A stretch of 15,398 nucleotides of DNA from Synergistaceae bacterium. GTDB taxonomy: Bacteria > Synergistota > Synergistia > Synergistales > Synergistaceae. The notes under the pieces were generated by a model. That model was given only the letters and a program-made list of their open reading frames with translations, did no database searches and had not been told where the DNA came from. Positions 7,025 to 14,759 of this stretch are shown here, in pieces (the stretch's first letter is position 1; each line of letters opens with the position of its first letter). A program made the translations under genes and the position numbers. The DNA lies in the NCBI GenBank assembly GCA_012727545.1, contig JAAYHA010000311.1, positions 1 through 15,398 of the forward strand, written 5' to 3'.

Positions 7025-7587
7025 ATTGAACCCTCCCGGTATTTTTTTACTATTCTTATGAAATCTTCAGCTGCTCTTTCTATTTTGTCGTTGATTATCA
7101 TGTGTTCATACTCTTCTGCGTGACTCATTTCAGTCTTTGCGTTAATTATTCTCAGTTTCAGCTCTTCAGGCCCTTCAGTCCCTCTCTTCTGCAATCTTCT
7201 GACAAGCTCATCGAATGAGGGCGGCTGTATGAATATCATAACAGCATCAGGCATTTTTTTCTTGACCTGTGACGCTCCCTGAACATCTATCTCCAGAAGG
7301 ACATCCATGCCCTGCCGGATGGTATCTTCGACAATGTCTTTTCTTGTACCGTAATAATGCCCGTGCACATTTGCCCACTCAAGAAACTTGCCCTCATCCA
7401 CCATTTTTTTGAAAGAAGGTTCGTCCATGAAAACGTAGTTCACGCCGTCCCTCTCTCCCGGCCTTGGCGCCCTGGTCGTACATGAGACCGAATAGGCTAT
7501 GTTGTCCAGTTTTTCAAAGACCTTTCTGAGTACAGTCCCTTTGCCGACTCCTGCCGGTCCGGAAAGAATATAGAGCCTGCCTCTCAT
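7021..7587 (-). CDS. gmk: Guanylate kinase
   Basis: Phosphorylates GMP/dGMP to GDP/dGDP with ATP, supplying guanine nucleotides and recycling products of (p)ppGpp and cyclic-di-GMP metabolism. The 188-residue protein has the P-loop GPAGVGKGT (10-18), the GMP-binding stretch SCTTRAPRPGERDGVNYVF, and LEIDVQGA typical of bacterial Gmk. Length is normal. It overlaps remA upstream and rpoZ downstream by 4 nt each, so the three are tightly coupled. Confidence 0.97.
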   Translation of the reverse strand: MRGRLYILSGPAGVGKGTVLRKVFEKLDNIAYSVSCTTRAPRPGERDGVNYVFMDEPSFKKMVDEGKFLEWANVHGHYYGTRKDIVEDTIRQGMDVLLEIDVQGASQVKKKMPDAVMIFIQPPSFDELVRRLQKRGTEGPEELKLRIINAKTEMSHAEEYEHMIINDKIERAAEDFIRIVKKYREGSI

Positions 7588-7847
7588 TGTTTTTCTTCTT
7601 TGCCTTCCTCACCTTCGAAACGGCCGGTTATTGTTTCGGGCTGTATTGCAGACATTATTACATGTCTGCTGTCCATTATCAGGATAGCCCTGGTCTTCCT
7701 TCCCTGAGTAACATCAACAAGAAGTCCGGCCTCTCTGGCCTCTTCCTTGAGTCTCTTTATGGGGGCAGAGGAGGGGCTTATTATTGCAACTATCCTCTCC
7801 GCTACGACCATATTCCCAAATCCGACATGCACGAGTTTATAATTCAT
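7584..7847 (-). CDS. remA: RemA/DUF370 family DNA-binding regulator
   Basis: The 87-residue product matches the RemA family: VGFGNMVVAERIVAIISP, SAPIKRL, GRKTRAILIMDS and SAIQPETI are family blocks. In Bacillus subtilis RemA binds DNA and activates biofilm matrix and osmoprotection genes; its role here is unknown. The frame has an ATG at 7853, directly after the yicC stop, but the ATG at 7847 aligns residue for residue with the B. subtilis start and is better spaced (about 9 nt) from the GGAG at the end of yicC, so I chose it. The stop overlaps the gmk start by 4 nt. The order yicC-remA-gmk-rpoZ-coaBC-priA is widely conserved, suggesting selection for coexpression with growth genes. Confidence 0.9.
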   Translation of the reverse strand: MNYKLVHVGFGNMVVAERIVAIISPSSAPIKRLKEEAREAGLLVDVTQGRKTRAILIMDSRHVIMSAIQPETITGRFEGEEGKEEKQ

Positions 7848-7853
7848 CTTCAT

Positions 7854-8741
7854 CTACTCCAGGTTCTGAATTTGTTCACGTATCCGTTCCAGTGCTGCCT
7901 TTGAATCGACCGCAAGCCATCTTATCTCCGCATCGGATATTTTTGAATCAAGCGTGTTGACTTCACGGTTCATCTCCTGAACTATAAAATCAAGTTTTCG
8001 TCCGGACGATTCCGTATCTTCCCCTGTAGCCCTGAATTTGGATATATGGCTTTTGAGCCGGGCGATCTCTTCCGATACGTCCCACTTGTCGGTCATTACC
8101 ACTATCTCCTGCATCATACGGGATTCTTCAAGCTTTCCTCCAAGAGAATCAAGCATCTCTGTTATTCTCAGGCGAGTGGTCTCAAATGCCTGATCCCTTG
8201 CTGGAAGCCATTTATCTTCAATAAGGGCAGAAAGTCTTTCGAGTTCTGCCAGGTGGGCAAGGACCTCTTCTTTAAGGTGTTCTCCCTCTGTCACCCTCAT
8301 TTTTTGCCATGAACTAAGCCCCTGTTCTATCAGCTCGCTGAATGAAGCCTCAAGTTCTTCTGCTTCACTGCTGTCTTCAAACCTGGGGATGTCAAGGACC
8401 CCGGGGAGCGTGACGACGCTCTCGAGCTGGAGGTCTTTCGCCTGTCCAAGCATTCGCTGTATCTGCATCAGTTCTTCGCAGTAAGATGTCATGATATCTT
8501 TATTTATCCGGCCCATCTTAAGAGAGGGAGCCCACAGGACATCCATCCTGACCTGTACTTTGCCTCTGCGGAAACCTTTGCGGAGCTTTTGGTGGAACCA
8601 TGGCTCCCAGCTTGAAAATTCCCTTGGCAGCCTCACATATATCTCCTGGTACCTATGGTTGACGCTTGACATTTCCAGGCTTACTGTTCCCCAGGATCTC
8701 TGGATCTGTGTTCTGCTGAACCCTGTCATGCTTACATACAT
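7854..8741 (-). CDS. yicC: YicC/YloC family endoribonuclease-like protein
   Basis: The 295-residue protein begins MYVSMTGFSR and has the N-terminal EMSSVNHRYQE and RGKVQVRMDV blocks and the C-terminal DSKISDAEIRWLAVDSKAALERIREQIQNLE-type end that defines YicC. Family members in E. coli and B. subtilis have been described as endoribonucleases acting on RNA; no catalytic residue can be pointed to here. The start at 8741 matches E. coli YicC (MIRSMTAY) and has AGGA about 9 nt upstream. It lies 26 nt downstream of hflX and abuts remA. Confidence 0.92.
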   Translation of the reverse strand: MYVSMTGFSRTQIQRSWGTVSLEMSSVNHRYQEIYVRLPREFSSWEPWFHQKLRKGFRRGKVQVRMDVLWAPSLKMGRINKDIMTSYCEELMQIQRMLGQAKDLQLESVVTLPGVLDIPRFEDSSEAEELEASFSELIEQGLSSWQKMRVTEGEHLKEEVLAHLAELERLSALIEDKWLPARDQAFETTRLRITEMLDSLGGKLEESRMMQEIVVMTDKWDVSEEIARLKSHISKFRATGEDTESSGRKLDFIVQEMNREVNTLDSKISDAEIRWLAVDSKAALERIREQIQNLE

Positions 8742-8767
8742 AAGATCACATCCTGTCTCTTCTAGCT

Positions 8768-9922
8768 TTATTGAGCATACTCAGCTTCAAGCCTGCTCTC
8801 ATTGTTTTCCGCAGTGTGTTTTTTAACTGCTGCAAGGAGTTCCTCGAAACCTTCGCCTGTAAGGGCACACACCTTCACGGTCTCCTCTCCCCTTGCACGC
8901 AGCTCCATTGCTGTGAAGTCCGCTTCTGATCCTGTCTTGTCAATTTTGTTCAGGACTACGATCCTTGGCAGGTCATCCGCTTTAAGCTCTTTGAGTGTAT
9001 TCAAAACTATGTCCATATTTCCGACAGGATCCTTGTCCGCTGAGTCGATAACCAGCAGGAGAAGGTCGGCTCCGGACACCTCTTCAAGGGTTGCCCTGAA
9101 TGCCGCCACAAGTTCAGGGGGCAGTTTGCGAATAAATCCTACTGTGTCGGAGAGCAGAAAACTTCCTCCGTCCCTGAAGCTGATCTTTCTCACTATGGTG
9201 TCAAGGGTCGAAAAAAGCTGGTTTGCTGCTAATATGCCTGAGTCTTTTGAAAGCGACCTCAAAAGGGTGGATTTACCGCTGTTAGTGTATCCGACCAATG
9301 CGGCGGTGAAAGCTCCGTCCTTTTTGCGTCTCTCCCGTCTGTCCCTTCTCCTGTCCTTGACAGCTTCCAGACGAGAAGTGATGCTTTTCATACGTCTTTC
9401 GAGCTTTCTTCTGTGCCTTTCAAACTCTGTCTCTCCAGGGCCTCTCGTACCAATTCCTCCGCCTGTCCTCGACATCTGGTGGCCAAGACCTTTCAGGCTC
9501 GGTATCTCATACCTGTACTGGGCAAGCTCAACCTGGAGCTTGGCTTCTGCGGTATGTGCCCTGCTTTCGAATATTTTCATTATTACAAAAGCCCTGTCCC
9601 AGACGATCATGGAGGTCAACTTCTGGAGATTGCTCTTTTGCGTCGGGCTCAGGAAGTCATCTACAACAAGAAGCGTCGCTTCTGATTTCTGCGCGAAATC
9701 CTTTATCTCGTCAGCCTTGCCCGAACCTACGAAGCTGGCAGGGTCAGGGGTGGTCCTTTTCTGTATGACCCTCGCCATAGTTGGTATACCCAAATTTTCC
9801 AGAAGCATTATCAGTTCGTCAAGCGAAACTTCCGTGTCGTCTGCACTATTGATGTCAACTCCGCAAACTATCGCCTTTTTGGGTTTGATCGAAAGATCGA
9901 TGGTTCTTTTCTGCCTGCTCAA
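8768..9922 (-). CDS. hflX: GTPase HflX (ribosome-associated)
   Basis: HflX binds 50S subunits and 70S ribosomes and splits stalled or stressed ribosomes. The 384-residue protein has the HflX N-domain (FVGSGKADEI 64-73), the Arg-rich helical linker (RRRDRRERRKK, 191-201), and a G domain with GYTNSGKST (211-219), DTVGFIRKLP (259-268) and NKID (325-328). RTGGGIGTRGPGETEFE (152-168) is the family signature. The start is TTG at 9922, overlapping the cmk stop by 4 nt (TTGA). The nearest GGAG is 13 nt upstream, which is far, so translation may depend on cmk. No ATG lies close by in frame. Confidence 0.94.
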   Translation of the reverse strand: MSRQKRTIDLSIKPKKAIVCGVDINSADDTEVSLDELIMLLENLGIPTMARVIQKRTTPDPASFVGSGKADEIKDFAQKSEATLLVVDDFLSPTQKSNLQKLTSMIVWDRAFVIMKIFESRAHTAEAKLQVELAQYRYEIPSLKGLGHQMSRTGGGIGTRGPGETEFERHRRKLERRMKSITSRLEAVKDRRRDRRERRKKDGAFTAALVGYTNSGKSTLLRSLSKDSGILAANQLFSTLDTIVRKISFRDGGSFLLSDTVGFIRKLPPELVAAFRATLEEVSGADLLLLVIDSADKDPVGNMDIVLNTLKELKADDLPRIVVLNKIDKTGSEADFTAMELRARGEETVKVCALTGEGFEELLAAVKKHTAENNESRLEAEYAQ

Positions 9923-10602
9923 TTCTTTTTATTTTCTCCAAGTTCTCTGGCTAAACTGACGATAACGTCAGTGACTTCTTCAATAGTCATTCTTGTGCTG
10001 TCCAGTATCACACAGCCGGCTGCCGGGCGCAGGGGAGCTATCTCCCTGTTCATGTCATATAAGTCTCTTTCGTTGACATATCTGAGTATTTCTTCAAAGT
10101 TCGCTTTCTCTCCGCGGTCAAGCCTCTCACGGTATCGGCGTTTAGCGCGTTCTTCCGCATCCGCTGTAAGGAATATCTTTAGGTCGGCATCGGGGAAAAC
10201 GACAGTGCCCATATCTCTTCCGTCCGCAACAAGACCATTTGAAGCCTGTTCCCTCTGTAATCCCATAAGAGCATCCCTGACAGGCTTGAGCGCTGAATAA
10301 GAGGACACTGACGCATCAACGTCCGGTGTGCGGATCTCGGCGGTTACATCCCGTCCGTTGACCGACACCCTGCCGCCTGATAAAGATATAGATATCCCGG
10401 TAAGGACAGCATCTATCTTATTCGTTTCTTCGGGAGCCACAGACCGGTCTTTAAGAAACCATGCGACTGCCCTGTAGATAGCTCCTGTATCAAGGTAGGG
10501 AAGCCCAAGTTTCTCTGAGGCGATCCTTGCGACAGTACTCTTGCCTGCCCCTGCGGGCCCATCTATCGTTATAACAAGGGGACGGACAGTTTTTTCATTC
10601 AT
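9919..10602 (-). CDS. cmk: Cytidylate kinase
   Basis: Phosphorylates CMP and dCMP using ATP. The 227-residue protein has the P-loop GPAGAGKST (15-23), LDTGAIYRA (37-45), the CMP-binding DGRDMGTVVFPDADLK and the late RDLYDMNREIAPLRPA block, all diagnostic. The ATG at 10602 has GGGAG 7 nt upstream. It follows rluB after 98 nt, the largest gap within this run of genes; that gap contains a hairpin and a tiny ORF ending on this start codon. cmk next to rluB and scpAB is a known bacterial arrangement. Confidence 0.97.
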   Translation of the reverse strand: MNEKTVRPLVITIDGPAGAGKSTVARIASEKLGLPYLDTGAIYRAVAWFLKDRSVAPEETNKIDAVLTGISISLSGGRVSVNGRDVTAEIRTPDVDASVSSYSALKPVRDALMGLQREQASNGLVADGRDMGTVVFPDADLKIFLTADAEERAKRRYRERLDRGEKANFEEILRYVNERDLYDMNREIAPLRPAAGCVILDSTRMTIEEVTDVIVSLARELGENKKN

Positions 10603-10676
10603 TTGAAAACTCCCTCACATGCCTGATGGCAACACAAAAACTTTTCGGGCCTGATGATCTGGACCGAAACTTTCAT
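10599..10676 (-). CDS. Possible 25-residue ORF upstream of cmk
   Basis: The reading frame MKVSVQIIRPEKFLCC... ends in EGVFK, with AAGGA 10 nt before its ATG and a TGA that overlaps the cmk ATG by 4 nt, the same ATGA junction seen at gmk, rpoZ and trmB. It has three cysteines and no recognised family. A second out-of-frame start (ATG at 10686) gives another short frame over the same bases, so chance is quite possible. It could be a leader peptide coupled to cmk. Confidence 0.3.
   Translation of the reverse strand: MKVSVQIIRPEKFLCCHQACEGVFK
10636..10669 (-). terminator. Terminator-like hairpin between rluB and cmk
   Basis: Minus strand TTTCGG (10664-10669) pairs with CCGAAA (10643-10648), plus two inner C-G pairs after a mismatch, around a 9-nt loop; AG then TTTTT follow. 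The stem is short and the T tract only five long, so it would be a partial terminator or attenuator rather than a strong stop. Confidence 0.35.
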
Positions 10677-10700
10677 AAAGATACATTCCTTAAACTCTTA

Positions 10701-11438
10701 TTATACTATCTTTCCGACTTTAATATAACTCCAAAGTTCTTCCATGCTGACAGAAATGTAGCTGCCGGCAGTCAGCTCTCTTAGTTCCAGCTTGCCTATC
10801 CTTCGTCTTATCAGCCTTCTGACGTCATTTCCGAGCGAACGGGCCATGAGGCGGATCTCTCTCTTTATTCCCTCTCCCAGCACCACTTCAAACCAGCACT
10901 GGAGGGGGCTGCGTCCGATCCTTCGGACAGATATCGGCTTAAGGAAAAGTCCTTCGCACTCTACGCCCTTTGTCCATTCTATCAGCTTCTCTTCCTGCAT
11001 TGGTTTCCTCAGCTCGACTTCGTAGGTCTTAGTTATTCCTTTGGATGGGTGTATGAGTTCCTGAGAAAACATTCCGTCATTTGTAAGGATCATGAGTCCC
11101 TCGCTCTCCCTGTCCAGCCTGCCTACCGGGAAAAGGCGGTATTTGTCCATCTCGGGGGGCAGGATGTCGATCACTGTCCGCTCCCTGCTGTCTTCAACTG
11201 CACTGAGTACCCCGCAGGGCTTGTTGAAGATCAGGTACTTCTGCTCGACGGGAGAGATCTCTTTGCCTTCGAACAACACAACGTCACTTTCCATGACCTG
11301 CCTCCCGGGCTCGGTCACAACTTCGCCGTTGATAGTGACCTTTCCGGCCAGAATGTGTTCCTCGACCTTACGTCTTGCGCCGATCCCGCAAAGGGCAAGA
11401 TATCTGTTCAGCCTGATGCTGTTTTTTTGATCATTCAT
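10701..11438 (-). CDS. rluB: rRNA pseudouridine synthase, RluB/RsuA family
   Basis: Converts a uridine of rRNA to pseudouridine; family members modify 23S U2605 (RluB) or 16S U516 (RsuA), and RluB is the likelier for this neighbourhood. With the start MNDQKNSIRLNRYL the protein is 245 residues: an S4 RNA-binding domain first (RLNRYLALCGIGARRKVEE, then LAGKVTINGEVV) and then the catalytic domain with GRLDRESEGL, catalytic Asp109. The frame extends 29 codons upstream into scpB, but the ATG at 11438 aligns with family starts; it overlaps the scpB stop by 8 nt. An ATG at 11447 is an alternative. Confidence 0.92.
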   Translation of the reverse strand: MNDQKNSIRLNRYLALCGIGARRKVEEHILAGKVTINGEVVTEPGRQVMESDVVLFEGKEISPVEQKYLIFNKPCGVLSAVEDSRERTVIDILPPEMDKYRLFPVGRLDRESEGLMILTNDGMFSQELIHPSKGITKTYEVELRKPMQEEKLIEWTKGVECEGLFLKPISVRRIGRSPLQCWFEVVLGEGIKREIRLMARSLGNDVRRLIRRRIGKLELRELTAGSYISVSMEELWSYIKVGKIV

Positions 11439-12054
11439 CGTTATCATCTTCTTCTGTTCCGTTTTCCGCTCTTTCGAAAGGATCAAAAGCAGTCTCTTCT
11501 GTTTTGTAATCTTTGAGTTCCTCAAGCGTGGGCAGTGAATTTATTCCTGCAAGACCAAATATCTCGAGAAACCGGTCTGTCGTCCTGAAAAGCAACGGAG
11601 AACCAACGCTTTTTTTTCTTCCGGCTATCCTTACGAGGCCATGTTTCATAAGGGTATCTACCACCCTGTCACATCTCACGGAACGGATGTCCTCAATTTC
11701 AGAACGGGTGACAGGCTGGTTGTATGCAATTACAGACAGGGTCTCCAGTGCGGCTTTGCTCAGCCTGACTTTCTGCATTGATACAGAGTTTGAGAATGCT
11801 TCTATCGTCTCGGCCAGGTCAGGAGATGTTGCCATCTGCCAGCCACCGGCCAGGTATAATATCGTCAGTCCGTGTGATCTTGCATATGTATCTTTCAGGG
11901 TTTTAACAGCATCATCCACTCTGGTCTGAGAAACTCCAAGATAAGATGCTATCTCAAGGCTTGAAACAGGCTGCGGTGAGACAAAGAGCATCGCTTCGAC
12001 CTGCCTCTCCAGAAGACCCATCCCGTTCTTTTCATTTTCGTCAAACTGCTGCAA
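11431..12054 (-). CDS. scpB: Segregation and condensation protein B
   Basis: Winged-helix (kite) subunit of the SMC-ScpAB condensin, which dimerises and binds ScpA to organise and segregate the chromosome. The 207-residue product has RLSKAALETLSVIAYNQPVTRSEIE-type core, followed by HGLVRIAGRKKSVGSPLLF and TTDRFLEIFGL, all family blocks. The C-terminus is very acidic (TEEDDNDE). The start appears to be TTG at 12054, 14 nt inside the end of scpA, with GGGAG 9 nt upstream; an ATG at 12021 is the alternative. Confidence 0.93.
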   Translation of the reverse strand: MQQFDENEKNGMGLLERQVEAMLFVSPQPVSSLEIASYLGVSQTRVDDAVKTLKDTYARSHGLTILYLAGGWQMATSPDLAETIEAFSNSVSMQKVRLSKAALETLSVIAYNQPVTRSEIEDIRSVRCDRVVDTLMKHGLVRIAGRKKSVGSPLLFRTTDRFLEIFGLAGINSLPTLEELKDYKTEETAFDPFERAENGTEEDDNDE

Positions 12055-12832
12055 CTAGAACATCTCCCAACGTTTCTGACTGTGTTATCCTTACCATTCC
12101 CAGACGCGACATTTCGAGCAGGGCAAGCAGCGTAACTATCAGTATTTTTTTATTCCTCTCCTCGAGAAGGTCTCTGAGGGAGAGTTCCTTTTTCCTTATG
12201 CTGCGAAGCAGTTCTTCCATCCTCTGCTCCACCTGCCGTTCCTCGGGGATCGCATCAGGGATGTCGTCCCATATCGATTCTTCACAGCAGTCGCCTAAAT
12301 TTCTTTTTTCGTTGTACCTGTCCAGCATCTGCCACCAGAGGGAGGCAAGCCCGTAAAGATCTCCCAGGTCATAGAAGGGGGTGCTTTCTTCGTCAGCTAT
12401 CCTGATAAAAGAACACTCCCTCTCTTTTTGGATCGCGGCAAGATATCCGGCCCCGTTGCGGTAAGGCCTGAAGATCTCCAGCATTCTCATGAGCTCTTCT
12501 TCGTCGGTGTACATGTCCTCGTCCGCAAGATCTTCGTCTTCTGCAGCATCACGCTGGGCAGGAAAAAGAGAATGGACCTTCCTCAAAAGGAGTCTGCTTG
12601 CAAAAGAAAAAAACTCAGCCATTTCGTTCAGTGTGGTGCGTTTGCTGTTCACGAGGAACCTGACATACTGGGATACCAGTTCAGTCAGGTTCAGCTGCGC
12701 AGGATCCATCTCCCTGCTTTCGACCAGGTGGCACAAAAGGTCAAGCGGACCGGAAAAAGCCCCGAGCTGAACCTCGAAACCCCTCCGGTCCTCTTTTTCG
12801 TTTTTAGGTACTGCTTCGAACTGTTCTGTCAA
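12041..12832 (-). CDS. scpA: Segregation and condensation protein A
   Basis: Kleisin subunit that bridges the SMC dimer and binds ScpB. The N-terminal kleisin motif FEVQLGAFSGPLDLLCHLVE and LNLTELVSQYVRFL are clear, the middle is acidic and charged (AAEDEDLADEDMYTDEEEL), and the C-terminal winged helix (LLALLEMSRLGMVRI) is present. The frame runs up to an ATG at 12913 inside trpS, but that would add about 27 residues unlike ScpA. TTG at 12832 has GAGGA just upstream, begins 7 nt after the trpS stop and gives 263 residues, near the usual 250. It overlaps scpB by 14 nt. The exact start is less certain than the gene. Confidence 0.92.
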   Translation of the reverse strand: MTEQFEAVPKNEKEDRRGFEVQLGAFSGPLDLLCHLVESREMDPAQLNLTELVSQYVRFLVNSKRTTLNEMAEFFSFASRLLLRKVHSLFPAQRDAAEDEDLADEDMYTDEEELMRMLEIFRPYRNGAGYLAAIQKERECSFIRIADEESTPFYDLGDLYGLASLWWQMLDRYNEKRNLGDCCEESIWDDIPDAIPEERQVEQRMEELLRSIRKKELSLRDLLEERNKKILIVTLLALLEMSRLGMVRITQSETLGDVLVAAV

Positions 12833-12839
12833 TTTTTCC

Positions 12840-13844
12840 TCAATGAAGAAGCCCCATCGCCTTATATACGTCTTCCATGGTCTTTTCCGCCACTGAGCGC
12901 GCGCGTGCTGCACCGGACTCCAGTATCTGCATCAGGTCGTCCTGCCGGCCCTCGTAATAGGCCCGGCGTTCCTGAATCGGACCCATCATTTTTTCGAGGT
13001 GTACCATAAGTTTCTTTTTGCAGTCCACACAGCCGATGCCTGCGGTCATACATCCTTCGTGTACCTCGGACATCTCCTGCGCATCCCTGTTGAAGAATTT
13101 ATGTATATCCCAGACCGGGCACTTTTCGGGTGTCCCTGGGTCTGTCCTTCTCTCTCTTGCGGGATCTGTTGTCATTGTCCTGAGTTTTCCCCAGATAGTT
13201 TGCATATCATCTGCGATGTCGAGCGCGTTGCCGTATGATTTGCTCATTTTGCGTCCGTCTGTACCGGGCATTTTGGCAGAAGGCGTCAACAGTGTCTCAG
13301 GTTCAGGGAATATATCCCCATAGAAGTGGTTGAATCTTCGCGCGACTTCCCTTGAAAGCTCAAGATGGGGTCCCTGGTCTTCACCGACAGGGACAGCCCA
13401 TGCTTTATAGAGCAGGATGTCCCCCGCCATGAGCACAGGATAGCCCAGGAAGGCGTAGGTGGAAAGATCTTTGTTCTGTAGGTTAAGTATCTGCTCTTTG
13501 TATGTAGGGCAGCGCTCAAGCCATCCAAGAGGAGTTATCATCGAAAGGGCAAGGTGTATCTCGGCATGCTGCTTGACGTGCGACTGGATAAATATTGATG
13601 ACTTCTCAGGATCCACCCCTACCGCAAGCCAGTCGAGCAGGATCTCCCTGCAGTTATCCTTAACTTTGCTGGGGTCTGCATAATCGGACATCATAGCATG
13701 CCAGTCGACTATACCCCAGAAGCAGTTGTACTCGTTCTGCAGCTTGACCCAGTTGATCAGTGCACCCGCCATGTGACCGTAATGAAGTTTGCCTGTCGGT
13801 CTCATTCCGCTGAATATCCTCTTTTTTTCGTCCATTCGTTCCAC
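12840..13844 (-). CDS. trpS: Tryptophanyl-tRNA synthetase with Fe-S cluster cysteine motif
   Basis: Class I synthetase charging tRNA-Trp. In 334 residues, FSGMRPTGKLHYGH carries the HIGH-type motif (21-24), and KMSKS is at 199-203. Cys242, Cys265, Cys272 and Cys275 form C-x22-C-x6-C-x2-C, the pattern that binds a [4Fe-4S] cluster in Thermotoga maritima TrpRS (family knowledge; cluster here inferred). The frame starts with GTG at 13844, 3 nt after AAGGG; the ATG at 13835 is an equally good candidate and would remove three residues. It lies 56 nt downstream of the Nif3-like gene and 7 nt upstream of scpA. The leader is too short for a T-box. Confidence 0.96.
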   Translation of the reverse strand: MERMDEKKRIFSGMRPTGKLHYGHMAGALINWVKLQNEYNCFWGIVDWHAMMSDYADPSKVKDNCREILLDWLAVGVDPEKSSIFIQSHVKQHAEIHLALSMITPLGWLERCPTYKEQILNLQNKDLSTYAFLGYPVLMAGDILLYKAWAVPVGEDQGPHLELSREVARRFNHFYGDIFPEPETLLTPSAKMPGTDGRKMSKSYGNALDIADDMQTIWGKLRTMTTDPARERRTDPGTPEKCPVWDIHKFFNRDAQEMSEVHEGCMTAGIGCVDCKKKLMVHLEKMMGPIQERRAYYEGRQDDLMQILESGAARARSVAEKTMEDVYKAMGLLH

Positions 13845-13900
13845 TGTCCCTTCTAAAGTTACGCCGACCCATGACGGGGCGGCAAAATATGCCGGTTATC

Positions 13901-14686
13901 CTACAGTATAAACTTTTCTCTTTCTGTTTCAGGGATCAACTCAACGATCAGCCCTGTTTCTTTTTCAATTATTGACTTCAGCCTGGGCAGGCTGGCCCTT
14001 TCCATCTCTCCATGGTCCACATCTAAAAGTTTGAGACCGCAGTTGAGCGCGTCCTGTCTGTTGTGGTATGACATGTCTGCCGTAACAAAGAGCGATGCGC
14101 CCTTCTCTGCGGCCTTCGGCCACATATCACCGCACGAGCCGCCTCCAAGAGCTATCTTCCTTATCATGGCTGACCGGCTGCCGTATCCTGTGCAAGATGA
14201 AAGGCACCATCGTTCTTTTATCAGTTTCATAACAGTATCCAAAGGCATAGGCATCATGAGCTCTCCGACTGCTCCCATTCCCCATGACGAAGACCGGTCA
14301 GCAGGCGGAACGAGAGGTTCGATCTCATCAAGTCCAAGCAGTTCTGCAAGCGTAAAATTGACACCTTCCGGTGATGAATCCCAGTTGGTGTGCGCAGCAT
14401 ACAATGAGAGGCCATTTTTTATGGCCGTGACCATTGATTTGCCTGCAGGCCTGTCAGGTATGATATTCTTCAAAGGCCGAAAAATAATGGGATGATGCGT
14501 GACGAGAAGCTGACAGCCTGACCGGGTGGCCTTTAAAACTGTTTCCTCAGTTACGTCCAGGGCAATGCCTGCCTTCACTATATCCGAATCAGGATCACCC
14601 ACGAGAAGCCCGGAGTTGTCCCATTCCTCGGACCATGTAAGGGGCATTCTTTTTTCAATAAGACTAACGACATCGCACAGTTTCAT
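13901..14686 (-). CDS. Nif3-like dinuclear metal centre protein (NIF3/YbgI/YqfO family)
   Basis: A 261-residue member of the Nif3 family, often annotated as GTP cyclohydrolase 1 type 2 although that activity is doubtful. Family blocks: WDNSGLLVGD (22-31), the metal-binding THHP (His64, His65), HTNWD (His99, Asp103) and DVDHGEMER with His225 and Glu229, the H-x3-E pair of E. coli YbgI. So the dimetal site is complete. It lacks the PII-like insert seen in longer YqfO proteins. The ATG has GGGGGA about 6 nt upstream and a promoter lies just before it, so it is likely the first gene of the long operon. The physiological substrate is unknown. Confidence 0.92.
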   Translation of the reverse strand: MKLCDVVSLIEKRMPLTWSEEWDNSGLLVGDPDSDIVKAGIALDVTEETVLKATRSGCQLLVTHHPIIFRPLKNIIPDRPAGKSMVTAIKNGLSLYAAHTNWDSSPEGVNFTLAELLGLDEIEPLVPPADRSSSWGMGAVGELMMPMPLDTVMKLIKERWCLSSCTGYGSRSAMIRKIALGGGSCGDMWPKAAEKGASLFVTADMSYHNRQDALNCGLKLLDVDHGEMERASLPRLKSIIEKETGLIVELIPETEREKFIL

Positions 14687-14716
14687 AGTGATCCCCCCAT
14701 TTATCGCAGCTTTCCT

Positions 14717-14745
14717 ATTCTAATATACCCTGCCTGACCAGTCAA
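14717..14745 (-). promoter_or_regulatory. Promoter of the nif3-trpS-scpAB operon
   Basis: Minus strand TTGACT (14740-14745), 17-nt spacer and TAGAAT (14717-14722), followed by a short leader of roughly 25 nt to the Nif3-like gene. It begins 15 nt after the hydE stop and is the only near-consensus promoter upstream of this whole run of genes. Confidence 0.7.
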
Positions 14746-14759
14746 AGAAGAGAAAAAAA

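Noticed and set aside
8802..9959. 385-codon plus-strand open frame
   Set aside because: It is exactly antisense to hflX, Ser/Leu-rich with no family motif, and the hflX frame has clear GTPase motifs.
13845..13900. T-box or other riboswitch upstream of trpS
   Set aside because: The gap is only 56 nt; it holds a small imperfect hairpin without a T tract and no T-box sequence.
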